A stretch of 62,000 nucleotides of DNA, taken from assembly GCA_009746045.1 (NCBI GenBank), contig RPFO01000154.1, positions 983,667 to 1,045,666 of the forward strand, in the 5' to 3' direction. The position numbers were made by a program, and so were the translations under genes. Positions 45,081-57,043 of this stretch are shown here, one piece after another. Positions within the stretch are counted from its first letter, which is position 1. Each line of letters begins with the position of its first letter. The notes beneath the pieces are model-generated. The model saw only the letters and a list, made by a program, of their open reading frames with translations. It searched no databases and was not told the DNA's origin. This DNA is from Mesostigma viride (taxonomy: Eukaryota > Streptophyta > Mesostigmatophyceae > Mesostigmatales > Mesostigmataceae).

Positions 45081-45476
45081 GAGTTAGCTCCTCAAAATTT
45101 TTCTTCGCGCCGCCCTAAAAATTTCGACAGGAGTACACTCCGTCGCCATAATTCTGCCGCCGGACACATTTTTTCCCGTTTTGGGAGTCCACTCCACGTC
45201 CGGAGGTGCCGCGCCGGACACACGACTGAGTGTGTTGTTTTGGCTGGATGTCCCCCCTCCTGCTATAAGCATCCACAAGAGGGGCGCCGCGGGCCGCCCA
45301 CAGGAGAAAGCCCCTGCCCGACAACTTCGCAGTGCCCCCCAGTCAATCCTTTACGGCCTAGGGACTTCCATCACCCAGCCATGGATTGAAAGCGCCCATC
45401 ATCCGTCTCCTCGCAAGCAAACCTCAATAATTTGGTAGGCCCCCAATAATACCCCCATGCTTCCACACGCCCTCAC

Positions 45477-47123
45477 CTGGCACTCCGTGAGCGCCTGCCT
45501 ACCACTCTCCTTGCCATTGGCATCCCCACTTGCTCCCCCCCACCCCTCTTCCCGGAATGGTCATATGGCGGTGGCGGGAGAACTGACGCTTCATTCGTCG
45601 ACTCGGGGGGAATGAGAAGAACGAGCCACTGAAGTAGGAACTCAGAGAACACTTTTTAAACCCCAAATAACGTCCAGAACTAATGAATGAAGCGGCCGCA
45701 GCCAATCGCTGCACTAGGCACTGGAATGTCTAGGCATAGTGGAAACGTAAAGCTAAGTGCCTCTATATTTACCTACTAGTATAGCTTAGTGTATGTGTAA
45801 TGCCATGGCATCATCACGGGCAAGTAGCCCAGAATGTATTAAAAGCCATATGCCCCTTCTCAGGGATATGTGCTTCATGTACTCCCAACGGAGTTACGTT
45901 TCTAATTAATTAATTAATCATCACGGGCTGGCAATTGACATCGTAGCATATTTTTGACAATATGTTTTCTGCCCACCTGAATTGCACGGGATTCCAGTCG
46001 GCTCACCTCATTATTCCTATGCCGCTGCTCTTCCAGGCTCCCCGCGTCTCCTGCAGCTGCTGCTTCAGCTTTTTCACCGTTGCAGTCAGCTTGGCCTCAC
46101 TTTCGATGTAAGCCGCTTCGGTTGCAACTTCTATAGCTTCGGCTGCAGCTGCTCTAGCTTCGGAACGTAATTGTTCCTCCCCTTTTGATCTTAAAGCCTG
46201 GGAATTCTCTCTGGCTTGCGTTCTCCAAACGTCAGCCTGTAACGCGGAATCCACCCTGTCAGCTTCCGCATTGCCTGTGCGCGCCTGCGACATCTCAGCT
46301 GGAAGCTTGTCCGGCTCGGGAGGCTTTTCCCTCAGGCGGCGACAAGACCAAGGGATCCGTTGGACAGCTCGTAAACCGTCCCGGCAGCCCACCAATTCTT
46401 TGCTCCTGTGTATCCGGAATCAGAAAGTCATGGCATTGATCATGATGATGGCAACCACTAATGAGCAGACAACAGTGCTATTTTGCAAAAACTCGTCGTA
46501 AGCGTTTATTTGGCACGTCGTGCATTTGAATTTCTTGTACCGTTTGTTCGGGCTGCAGCTGTGGCAAGTGGCAGGTCCTGCCGTCCTAGACTCCTATTGA
46601 TTGGCTGCTATTTGCTTGGAGAAACCCACGGTCATCCGATGGCTACGCGGAGATCCAACTCACTGCCTGACTGACTGCCTAGTTAGTTAGTCAGTTAGTT
46701 GAATCCCACGCCGCACATGGGCAGAGTCTGTAGTGGCCCTGACTGCCTAGTACCTGACTGCCCGTCAACTGCAACTGGAGCTGCGCCCTCTCACCTCTTT
46801 GGTCCATAATTGGCTAATAAAATATACCCATTTCCCCGAAAACTGGAGCTGCGCGCCGCGCCGCTACAACGTATACGTAGTACGTACGCACCTTACATAC
46901 GGTATCCGTATCTTGTACGTACACTTTTTAAAGTCACCGTTACATGCTTTGGCCTTTGACCGGCGTGGGATCCAGCAAGGCAGCAACAACTACAACATCC
47001 TTTGCCACGTAAGAGCGCGCTTTCCATGCCAAGCTCAACCCAAATCCAATTATTCCTCAACGCTGCTCAAATATCCATTTAATTCCCCCGGCCTCACCTG
47101 CTACATGTACACGGTACTTCCAT
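45477..47123 (-). CDS. unrecognised coiled-coil protein, 5' part
   Basis: Three exons fit by splice site and phase: 47123-47098 (MEVPCTCS, ends in phase 2), 46405-46007 (133 codons, ends in phase 2) and 45498-45477 (ends in phase 0). Exon 2 is charged and Ala/Glu/Lys-rich, with a predicted long helix (EEQLRSEARAAAAEAIEV, EAKLTATVKKLKQQLQE). No family was recognised. The 3' end is unresolved; an open stretch at 45084-45278 is one candidate for later exons. The gene is divergent from the export-protein gene, with only 178 bp between the two ATGs. A 95-bp retroelement tail lies in its second intron. The small first exon is the weakest part. Confidence 0.45.
45822..45916 (+). mobile_element. 95-bp tail-only retrocopy with 12-bp TSD
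   Basis: This copies only the last part of the ORF1-only element (AGAATGTATTAAAAGCCATA through the CAAC-loop hairpin and TTAA-repeat tail; compare 42490-42581). ATCATCACGGGC at 45810-45821 and 45917-45928 is its target duplication. It lies in an intron of the coiled-coil gene. Confidence 0.85.
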
Positions 47124-47301
47124 TATCGGAATCCTGGTAAGCTTGGGTGCCCATCTAATTATTTAGCCGTGTTGCCAAAGCGTGCTTGAGAAATCAAGCA
47201 GTTGAAACAGCCTTGCCCGGCCTTCGCAGTTTGCCACATTGGGCACTGCGGTAGATTGCAAGCTCGCTGGGCATATTTCCGGGTTTGAACGGTCAATTAA
47301 C

Positions 47302-49262
47302 ATGGCGTCGATTTTGCAGACTGCCATCAGCTTCGCCGGGTGCCAGTCCCGCTATACGCCTGCGCGAGCTCTTTCCGGACAGAGTTTGAGATCTTTGTCC
47401 AGTCATGGGGTTCTTCTCTGCAAGGTGAGTAGGAATCCTAGTCTGGATGAAATGTGGAAGTTGACTTAACCTCGTGGACGAAAACTTGCTATTGCTGCAA
47501 GGTACTCGCGGTTAATACGTCGATTTCGGGCTCGCTGCATTCTTCTTCCTGCTAGGTTCATGGGTTCCACCAGCCACCTTCTCTGCACATTCCCGACAGC
47601 ATGTTTTGGGCTCTAGCACCGGAGGCGTCCTCCCCTGCGGGCTGGTAAAATTAAAGAAAAACTTAACGATAAAAAAGACTTTCTTTGCCTACAGTCATTC
47701 ATGCCTTAAGTTGGGTTGGCTTAAGTCGTGTTCACGCCTTAAGTTGGGTCAAATAGGATTTCGGCGTTAGAAGTTCAAAGTAGTTCCTAATAGTATGCTT
47801 TATGCTTAACCATATTTAGTTCAAAGTAGTAGAATTTAGTAGAGTCATTCACGCCTTAAGTTGGGTTCACGCCTTAAGTCGGTTTGACCCCCTCAAAAAA
47901 CTCGAACCCAACTTAAGGCGTGAACGACTGTACAAGCTATGAATTGGGCCCTATCGTCGGAAGATCCTCTGGTAGAGTACAAGGGAGCGGGTGCACGATG
48001 TTTACCTAAGAAAAGCCAGGGCATATTACTAGCGACAGCGGGGTAATCCACGGCCGTGGGGCAGGGCAATCCACTAGTTGCCTGCGTGCCGACAAGGACA
48101 GCTTTAGCTAAGCATCAATTTGTCCTTATCACCCATACTTCCGTCCACTCGCAACGTTTTCCTTTCCATTGCTTAGCCTCCTATGCCCCTCTTCCCATCC
48201 TCCCCAATCCTTGCTCCCCCCCCCCCCCCGTGTCCAACCCAATCCCCCCCCCCCCCGAACGCGCAGGGCACCTCGCGCGCGCCAGCGTTACCCTCCCCTT
48301 TCAAGAGCTCGTCGCTTGCATTCTCCCCTCGGTCCAGGCGCGTGTCCCCCTCCCTGACAACCAACCCTCCCGTCCAAGCGGCCAGCCTAGCCCATCCTAG
48401 TGCCACCGCCCAACCCTCCGACCACAGCCAACCGGCCCCTCAACTTGCACCATCTGGTTGGCTACCGCGGTTTTCCTCGGCCGCCGTCACGCTCGGACTC
48501 CTGGCCCTGGCATCCCTCATCCTCCCCTCCCTCCTCTTCCCCTCCCACGCGCACGCGCACGCGGGGGGCGCCTGCTGCGCCCACAAGAAAGCCGCCGCAG
48601 ATGCTGCCGTCGCCACCGCCGCGGCTGCCAGTAGCACTACCTGTGCCAGCGCCGGGACCGCCGCCACCGCGGCCGCCCATGTGGGCATCGGGGAACGGAT
48701 CGCCGCCACGCTGCGCTCCGCCGGATGGCCCGACCCCGTGGTCCTGCTAGCGCTAGCCCTCCTCCCTATCGTGGAGCTGCGGGGTGCCGTCCCTGTGGGC
48801 CACTGGATGGGCCTCCACCCGGGAACCACGTACGTCATCTCCGTGCTGGGGAACATGCTCCCCGTGCCCTTTATTCTGGCATTCCTCGGCCCGGTCTCTG
48901 GCTGGCTCTCTGCCCACAGCGCGCTCGCGGCCAAGTTCTTCAAGTGGCTATTCACTAACACGCGCGACAAGGCCGCGAGCATCATGACGGCGGACGTTCA
49001 GGCGCTCGCGCTGATGCTGTTCGTGGCGGTCCCGCTCCCCCTGACGGGCGCTTGGTCGGGCGCGATCGCGGCGCACCTCCTGGGCATGCCCTTCTGGGAG
49101 AGCTTTGTCTCGGTCCTCGTAGGGGTCATGGTCGCGGGCGTCATCATGACGATCGTGGCCAAGGCGGGGTGGGTGGGGGCGGCGGTGGCGGGGGTGGCCA
49201 TCATGGCCGTCGTGGGGGGGGTCTTCCTAAAGTCGGTCCAGGCGATCAGCAAGAAGGCTTGA
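47302..49262 (+). CDS. plastid-targeted small multidrug export family protein
   Basis: The gene has two exons: 47302-47424 and 48267-49262, both phase 0 at the junction (GTGAGT donor, GCGCAG acceptor), giving 372 residues. Exon 1 (41 residues, MASILQTAISFAGCQSRY) looks like a chloroplast transit peptide. A Ser/Pro-rich linker and a hydrophobic segment ending FPSHAHAHA follow, then an Ala-rich spacer. The C-terminal half (about 182-368) is the membrane domain of the COG2426 / Sm_multidrug_ex family: LPIVELRGAVPVG, LGNMLPVPFILAFLGP, VPLPLTGAWSGAIAAHLLG and several hydrophobic helices. The family name is historical; its substrate is not established. An alternative start at 48183 inside the C-rich intron end would lack a transit peptide and is disfavoured. 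The intron carries an intact MITE. Confidence 0.88.
47690..47932. mobile_element. intact 243-bp MITE, TA-flanked
   Basis: The ends TACAGTCATTCATGCCTTAA and TTAAGGCGTGAACGACTGTA form imperfect inverted repeats of about 28 bp, with TA at both outer edges. A TA target and CAGT-type ends suggest a Tc1/mariner-related MITE. It lies in the intron of the export-protein gene and is the reference copy for the split MITE at 30294-42648. Its internal TTAA is the site at which elements A and B entered the other copy. Confidence 0.85.
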
Positions 49263-49339
49263 AACACTGTGCCATACATACTGGTCAATGAAACGCTGAA
49301 GATCTGGACAAATGAAAATGAAGCGTGCCTTTGGCTTTT

Positions 49340-49735
49340 CCGGCTTTGACGACTCAGTCAGGATGATGTAGATGAATGAAGGCGGAAATGTGTGAATATC
49401 ACAGAGACAATTTGTTTATATCTAGGGAATGGTTAGTGATTTTTTTTTTTGAGCAGTATACGTCACGTTCATTATTTCATCAATTAATTGTTTGATGAAT
49501 TTATTAATACAAGGGATCACAGTACGCTTTAATTCGATCCACTTTGCACCTGTGGCATGCCAGTGGCATGATCGAGGGAAGGGGGGGTCTCTGCCCCCTT
49601 CCTAGCTACCGTGCACACACAGGGATAAAAAGCACTTTGGTGCTCCGTGACGCGCGGCACACGCTTTTCATTTTGGTGCTCCGTTCCATTTTGGGACTCC
49701 CCAACCGGAGCACGTGTTTAAAATAATGAAATAAT
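49340..49735 (+). repeat. SINE-like fragments downstream of the export gene
   Basis: 49350-49400 resembles the 3' part of the 2122-2230 family (CAGGATGATGTAGATGAATGA). 49552-49735 is homologous to the 3' half of the SINE-like element at 6153-6440: GTGGCATGCC, GGGGGTCTCTGCCC, AAAAAGCACTTTGGTGCTCC, then GGGACTCCCCAACCGGAGCA. It ends in an A/T-rich tail. No target duplication was found. Confidence 0.65.
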
Positions 49736-50299
49736 GGATGTCCATCCATGCATGCAGGGCTGATTGCTACATGCACAACGAGACGGGGGCAGATAAACTG
49801 ATTCTTCTCTCACTGCACCAAGGGGGCAGGCCACAGGAGCAATCGATCACAACTTCTCACTAGGAGAGTCACGCACTTGGACCATGGGTGCAAAAAGACC
49901 GGCCTGGGGTCAGCTGACTAGTAGTGGACGCAATTCTACCAGGGTGGCATTCTTAGCTTAGGCAAACACCTAATCATAAGCGTGGTGCCTTGTTGCACGT
50001 CAGAGCTATGCGAAGCTTGACATCAAAGAAATGTGCTCCAGCTGTAGGCATGGCTGTCTATTATCAGACATGATCGGTGGGAACCATAGACTATCTAGCC
50101 GGAAATCATGACGCGAGGGTTGACAAGCTGGAGCTGGCGCAGCAGCCATTGCCCAACTCAAAAGCGTATCACATGAATTGTGACCCCATATCCCCCAGGG
50201 CCGGTACGGGTGGAGGGCTCATGGGGAGGAGGGGTCCCGCCTGCTTACGGTGGTTGATGCAGAAGTCGCAAATTACCCGCAAGTAAACAGTGGGCATTT

Positions 50300-50580
50300 C
50301 AGCCAACTGTGGGTGGCGGAGGTAGTGGAGCCATAGGTCGCGCTTGCTCAGTGCTGCTGCTGCGTAGGCGTCAGGTCATCATCCAGCCGCCATTTAGTAT
50401 CCTTGAGCACTGCCGGCGCGGTTCGAGAACCGATGCCCTGCTCCAGAGGGGATCCGAAGGATCGAGAGGAGCACCGGGGGATGGCCCGCCTTCTCCCGCC
50501 ACTCGGGGAGGCGGCAGCTCTCCATGGCGACCTCGCCCTTGAGCCCCAGGAGCTCATGCACCCTCTTGCGTGCATGCACA
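50300..50580 (-). pseudogene. LINE ORF1 C-terminal fragment in the GST 3' flank
   Basis: On the minus strand the frames read LLGLKGEVAMESCRLPEW then HPPVLLSIL, and after a frameshift KWRLDDDLTPTQQQ, matching the ORF1 C-terminal domain at 40100-42100. It begins just beyond the GST stop codon, so it may be transcribed as 3' UTR. Confidence 0.7.
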
Positions 50581-50640
50581 TTGCATGTCCGCTGGTTGGA
50601 AACGCATTCAAGAAGACTTCGATCCTGATGAATCAAGCCA

Positions 50641-53600
50641 TCAAGGGCAAGCGTCTCGGACAGTCGCTGTCACATAGTCAAAGTAGTCAAAGCCGCCATA
50701 TTTCTTGTAGGCAGAGAGCAGGGAATCGGCTGGTGGTGACAGGCCGTGCACGGAGGAGCGCCGGCCCATCTCCGCCATCCAACGCTGCAGCCGGTTCCTG
50801 ATATTGCCACCGCTGTCACTGCCGTATTTTTCAGTAGCTCCTTTCACTGAGCCATGGTCCACCATTTCGAAGTCGCGGAAGTACTGCAGTGCCACCGAGA
50901 ACCTTTCGATGAACGGGTAGTAGACGCAATCCGCCTGTGGGGGGGAAAGAAATCACAAGGCATGGATTTTACATCTCTGGTCAATAATTGGAAAGTAAAC
51001 ATAACGACTTTCCCGAAATCACAGGGCATGCACCGTTGGGTGGCGAGGTGCAAGAGTTATGTAGCTCAAGGCATTTATGAGGAGTGCGTTTTGTAGAGGT
51101 AACAGGGGATGTGCAATCCTAGTACGGGGACAGCCCGAGCTCTAACTGGGAGTGCTAGGTAAAAATGTGGGAAAAGCCAACGTGCAAAATAAAAACACTG
51201 CACGATCCTAGCACTTATGATTAAGTGGTCAGTAACCATGTAGGCCGCAATTGATTTTCCAATTCTCTCAGGAATAATTTGTGCAGGGGAAGTGGGGAGG
51301 AGGAGAGGCTAGGCGGGATGAAAATTTGACAAGGCTTATATAAGTTTCGCATGCGGCTTTGCAAGGTCTGCTCTATGCTATTTGATAACAAACGGATCTT
51401 AATGAAAGTGCCAAGCACATGATCAGCTGTACCTGCCCCCAATCTTACAGTCAACACGGTCCGCGCCGCAAGCGCTACAGGAAGGAAGAACTGAGCAGCG
51501 ACCGTAGGCAGCAATCAGAGGCAGCAATTATAGGCAGCATCCTCAAGAAGGGCAAGGCAGCATCCTCAAGAAGGGCATGGCAGGGCTGACATGGGTGACG
51601 AGTGCCATGTACAATACCAGCAAACTAAAGAACGCTTCCCATAGATTCACGGCCCTTGAAAATTAACACTGGTACCACTCCTACCACGCACACATAGACC
51701 CACCTCAGCTTGCCATGAAAGGCCCTTAAAATAAAACAAATAAAAAAAGAGGGCCTGGGCAGTTTGTGAGGGCGACTTGAACGCTCAGAACCGGCCATCA
51801 AACTGGAAAGAAACCCGGTCAACCCTCTTCTTTTGGTAATGGTCACAGTCCAAGAATTATTACGCAATGAGTGAGGGAAGTAGGTACCGGCGACACGTGA
51901 TCGCCCAGGAAGAAGGTCCCTTCGAATGCCCCCAAGGATGCCTCGATGTCATCCAGCACGGCATGAAAGGCCTCCCGATCGCCCTTGTTCTCCTCATTAG
52001 GGCGCCCACCCTTGGGTAGGCCCCAGGAGTAGCCCCCCTTGCCCGCAGCAAACCGCAGGCCCTGGGTACCAAGACAGCGCAAATAAGGTGGCGGTTGTAA
52101 GAATAGAAACATAGTGGTACGTAGGCAAGGACTTTCAGCCAGAAGGCAAGTTCTCTGAGCAAAGGTCCAAAGGCCACCTAAAGGTACCGTAGCTCCGAAA
52201 CTTCTGTGAACAAGTTACAGCAAACTTTTTATGGATCGAGCTAGTGCTCCATGCCGCTACCATTTGCTCCCTGAGTTCCCACCCTACCACATTGCCACAC
52301 TGTGCCGATTAAAGGATGCCAGCAAATCACTGGATGCTAATTTAATTTAACAAATTTTAAAAACCTTCTGAGGGACATTGTCATCCACAGTCGACACTGG
52401 TACGGGGTGAGGATACTCACAGCAAACATGCAGTGCCCATCATGCTAAGTGAGACAGGATCATGACACAATTACGATCTCTACTACAGTGATGTGCACAG
52501 AAAATCATACTCGATGTCACCCTAAGCCGGAAGGATGCAGATACAGAGCCAGCCGGGGGATACCCCACGGCTTCACGGAGGCAACTTGTCGTTAAAAGGG
52601 TCGGATTCTACAGTTCCATCCAGTTGGCAGCAGAAGGTTGCTTCCAGATGGCAGCAGAAGGCTGCTTCCATAATGCAGAGGGTTCGGCTGCCTGAAAGCA
52701 AGACTAAGCCTTGGCAAGGGGCCCCTACCAGGCATGCACAAGAATATTACATGGCTCACCTTAAGGTGACTAGCTGACTTTCGTTGTCATGTCGCTATTA
52801 TTAGCATTTTGACTGGTTTATGCCTTCATTCCATTTCTTCCCTACAGCACCCTTTGGTGACAGTACACGCGGCTCACCTTGGCGACGAGCGTGCTGTCGC
52901 ACCGGTCGATGAGTTTGTCGGCAAACGCCTTGCGGGCCGGTTCCTGCGCCACCCACCCGCCCATGTCCCAAAAATGGCACCAAACACATGCAGTACCCAC
53001 AACATTCATGCCAAGGGGCCCGACCCACGTCAAGCAGCACCCACCAACTGCAAACATGCATGGTCATTGAGCCCACAACATTATCGCAAAGCAAGGGGTT
53101 GCTTTGCGAAGCCGTAGCATGCCTCAAGCATGCCACAGCTTCCAGCGGTTGTCGTGTGCACTGCGCAGCTTCCAGCGGTTGTCGTGTGCACTGCGCTTAC
53201 AGGTCGACATGTACTTTGCAGTAGCCCGAGTTAGACAAACACTAGTCCCTACCGCTTCGCGAGGGCAAAGTGGTAGCCCCTACAGGCAGCCCTTCAGATG
53301 GTGATTTTCCAGCCTGCACCGGCGAGTGCCTATTTTCAAGAGCGTCCTGCAAAAGCTCTAAGGAAGTGCCACAAGGCATTTGAAGGGAGGGACAGGAGAG
53401 CCGAGCAGACTGCCCCCTGACCCACCCTTGGCCTTGTATATGACTGCCCTCATGCCTTATGATACATGCCCTTTCATGAACTGCCACCGGCCCACCTGCC
53501 TGGCCACCTGCATGCTCATGCGGCCCCGTAACTTGCTCCCTACTTGCACAAACGTCGAAACCATGAAACCTATAATATTGCCGTAGGATACCAACCCTCG

Positions 53601-56600
53601 AAACAATGAAAGCTACAATAAGGCCGTACGTCACAGACCAGATTCAGACGTAGGTAGCTATTAGCGAGGGTGAGCTGAAGAGAGAGAAACTCGAGGCAAC
53701 ATGCTGTGGGCATATAGAACGGAATCATCAGCATTAATGCACGTTTATCAAAAAATGGTCCACGGGACTCAAGCCCCTGGACGCTCACACCAGAAGACTT
53801 TAATCCAACCAGGGGCTGCTACTAGGGGTTGTTATTAGGAGGTGCAGCGGGAGCAAGCTGATCGAGAAATGATGGGCTTCCTCCATACATCCGGGCGGAA
53901 GTGGTTTGCAAAGCGGTGGCAAGGTTATCGTATTCATAGTGAGCACTCATACTGGTAGGTCATGCTAGTATTCTGCACACACGACACCCGGAAGGAAGTG
54001 GGTGTATGCCGTTGCTGAACATCCATCATGCCTCTAGAGAGTGGAAGCTGTGAACGGCGGATGAACACCACCCCTGCTTTGTGCAAGCTGGTTTATTGTT
54101 GAGGTCACATCATAGAAATGCTACGATCATAGTAATGCTATGATAGCGATACTACCATCATATTACTATCACAGAAATGCTACTATCATTAGTACATGGG
54201 AAACTACCCCTGCTCTGCGCACGCAGGTTTACACATATTCCGGGGAAATGGGTGTTGCTTATCTCCATGTGACCGTTAAGTTAACCAGCAGGTTTATGCA
54301 TATACGTGTGCTAGATCTTATACTACTGCGCACTATAGTTGAGATCACGGAAAGGCTACTGTCTTGGCACGTGGGAAAACACACTCTACATGGTACAGTC
54401 ATCAGTCATGCCGCCGCCAGCTGTCATCCATGCTTGTCCCAGCCAGCCATCACCCAAAGCCAATAAACTGGGCACAACAGCACGGAGATAAAAAGGTTGG
54501 TACCCAACCACTGCAGAATTCGGTTGCATGGCTGGCTACAAAAGCTCTGTACCGTCTATGCTTACATTTAATAGCATGCCAATGTGAGTGCAAGGCCTCT
54601 CCTTGGTGGAAGTCGTAACCAGACTTACACACGCATAAACGATACCAGGTTTCGGGCAACAGGGTAACCTAGCTAAACCGTACAAGGCATTCCCATTCAT
54701 TTCGATACTGCTACAATCCTGTATAGTAGGTACACATAAGATGCTACTATCCTGTATATTAGGTACATATAAGATGCTACTATCCTGTATATTAGGTACA
54801 CATAAGATGCTACTATCCTGTACATTAGGTACATATAAGATGCTACTATCCTGTATGTTAGGTACATATAAGATGCTACTATCCTGTATAGTAGGTACAC
54901 ATAAGATGCTACTATCCTGTATATTAGGTACATATAAGATGCTACTATCCTGTATATTAGGTACATATAAGATGCTACTATCCTGCATATTAGGTACATA
55001 TAAGATGCTACTATCCTGTATATTAGGTACATGTAAGATGCTACTATCCTGTATATTAGGTACATATAAGATGCTACTATCCTGTATAGTAGGTACACAT
55101 AAGATGCTACTATCGTGTATATTAGGTACATATAAGATGCTACTATCCTGTATATTAGGTACACATAAGATGCTACTATCCTGTACATTAGGTACACATA
55201 AGATGCTACTATCCTGTATATCAGTTACATATAAGATGCTACTATCGTGTATATTAGGTACATATAAGATGCTACTATACTGTAGTAGGTACATACAAGA
55301 TTGGCGGCGAGTTTCTCGTTGTCTTCGGCCGCGATGCGCTCCAGAAAACTGCGAGCGAGCATAGCCAAGAGCGCAGTCAACCGAGAGAGACAACCAGGTC
55401 ACCGTGCTACATAGGCACACTTAACAATTGGAAAACCTTAACAACACAGCAGATACGACCAAGGCATTCAAAGATAACCCATCAAATGCATGCTTCCGTA
55501 GGCTTCCGTAGGAGAAGGCTGCTCCCCAGAACGGATCCTTAGGTTCGGAACCCTGAATGCTAACCTCTAGTCAACCCCTGCAGCCTGCGATGTACTTGAA
55601 AACCATTTCTCCGGGTGCCACAGGCTACATATGTTCAAGACAACCACGCAGCTGTACGCCCTTTTGCGCAGAGGATCCAGTAGGGCGCACAACTGGTACC
55701 AGAACAGGACGGCTCCTCAGGATAAGAACTCGCGGCTAAGGGTGATGGTGGGGCCTTATCCTTTAGCTGGCAACACCCGGCTGTTGAAACTCCCTGGCAG
55801 ACGAGAATCCCTCCCGGGGGGTCGGATTCTAAACTGAATGACATGCAAATGGCTCTGACACACTGTCATTGTTATTTCGAACCGCCCCCCCCTCCCTGCC
55901 CCCCCAAAAGGTTGATACCTGGGTGTAAATCCTGCCATGCAACCGGTCATGGTTATTTGTTGATGAAGTGAAATGGAATCGCAGATGGTTGAGGCGGGCA
56001 AACTTGTGAAGTAAGCGGCTGTGCATGTGGCAAGTTGAGACTAAAATGAGGGCCCGACATGATGGCAGTGAGGCCAAGCCATGAGACGCCCGCCCGCCCG
56101 CCCGCCCGCCCGCCCCGCCCGCCCGCCCGCCCGCCCGCCCGCCCGCCCGCCGCCCGCCCGCCCGCCGCCCGCCCGCCCGCCCGCCCGCCCGCCCGCCCGC
56201 CCGCCCGCCCGCCCGCCCGCCCGCCCGCCGCCCGCCCGCCGCCCGCCCGCCCGCCCGCCCGCCCGCCCGCCCGCCCGCCCGCCGCCCGCCCGCCCGCCCG
56301 CCCGCCCGCCCGCCCGCCCGCCCGCCCGCCCGCCCGCCCGCCCGCCCGCCCCCTGCCCGCCCGCCCGCCCGCCCGCCCGCCGCCCGCCCGCCCGCCCGCC
56401 CGCCCGCCCGCCGCCCGCCGCCCGCCCGCCCGCCCGCCCGCCCGCCCGCCCGCCCGCCCACCCAACCATTAACCAACCCACCCAACTACCCGCACCAAGG
56501 CCCCCCCATCCCCCCATCCCACCCTCCCCCCGACCCCACCCAACACCCACCCACAGGTACGAGGGACCCACCGGCACAGGTCGATGCTCTCAGTCATGAT

Positions 56601-57043
56601 CCGTCCGTTGTAGGACATCGCAGGGACGAGGCCCCCGCTGCCGAGGGACAAAAACCTGCCAGGGGGGGAGGCATTGTCAACAGCAACAGCGGACATGCGA
56701 TTGTGGACCTGATGTAGGGTTAGACAACATGGACGAATAACAGTGATTGTTGACCTGATTCAGGGTTAGACAACATGTCTACTGTCCCTCGCTTAAAGCT
56801 GTTGTGTACCATTTATTACTGCAGTCGAATTAATCCCTATTTTCCATCCTGCACATAACGCTGACCCAAATTGGCAAACTGCTGCCCTGCAAGTGCCAAC
56901 TGGCAGGGCTGCTGCCACTAAGCAACTGCATCACACATGCAACATGCAATGTGCTGGCATTCGGTCACTTGAGGCTATTGTAAGAGGCCCGTACCATGAT
57001 GGCTTATTGGACAGGTCCACCTCGACAGTCTTGTGAGGAAGGC
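50641..57043 (-). CDS. glutathione S-transferase, Lambda/Omega-like, 5' end missing
   Basis: A cytosolic-type GST assembled from six exons with matching phases: 57043-56995, 56655-56572, 55348-55297, 52943-52878, 52061-51888 and 50934-50641 (stop TGA). The thioredoxin-like part reads LPHKTVEVDLSNKPSWF, GLVPAMSYNGRIMTESIDLC, with the usual Val-Pro and Glu-Ser glutathione contacts. The helical C-terminal domain contains AFHAVLDDIEASLG, FFLGDHVSPADCVYYPFIER and RLQRWMAEMGRR. The spacing resembles plant Lambda and animal Omega classes, which use a catalytic Cys. The exon with the N-terminal CPF-type active site was not found in 57044-62000, so the gene probably continues past the window or across a very long intron. 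238 residues are covered. Likely roles are thiol transfer or deglutathionylation, inferred from class only. Confidence 0.87.
53137..53197. repeat. tandem 30-bp duplication in GST intron
   Basis: A 30-bp unit containing CTTCCAGCGGTTGTCGTGTG occurs twice in a row within the intron between the exons at 52061 and 52878 plus its flank. Confidence 0.7.
54710..55296. repeat. 33-bp minisatellite abutting a GST splice donor
   Basis: About 17-18 units of 33 bp (plus-strand GATGCTACTATCCTGTATAT type) run up to 55296, which is the first base of the donor of the exon at 55297-55348. On the gene strand the donor GTATGTACC is itself part of the first unit. Because 33 is a multiple of three, both strands show long spurious ORFs. 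Confidence 0.95.
56087..56460. repeat. (CCCG)n array, G-rich on the GST sense strand
   Basis: About 370 bp of CCCG repeats with a few CCG interruptions lie in the intron downstream of the exon at 56572-56655, beginning about 110 bp after its donor. On the transcribed (minus) strand this reads GGGCGGGC. Confidence 0.98.

Noticed and set aside
48183-48266. Upstream in-frame start for the export protein
   Set aside because: The stretch is the C-rich end of an intron leading to a GCGCAG acceptor. The exon at 47302-47424 supplies a better start with a transit peptide in matching phase.
54536-55420. Repeat ORFs of MLLSCILGTYK and YLIYRIVASYM type
   Set aside because: The 33-bp unit is a multiple of three, so both strands stay open. 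The array lies in a GST intron.
55829-56599. Long Gly/Arg/Ala and Pro/Ala/Arg ORFs on both strands
   Set aside because: They are produced by the (CCCG)n array; the flanking real exon at 56572-56655 is in a different context.
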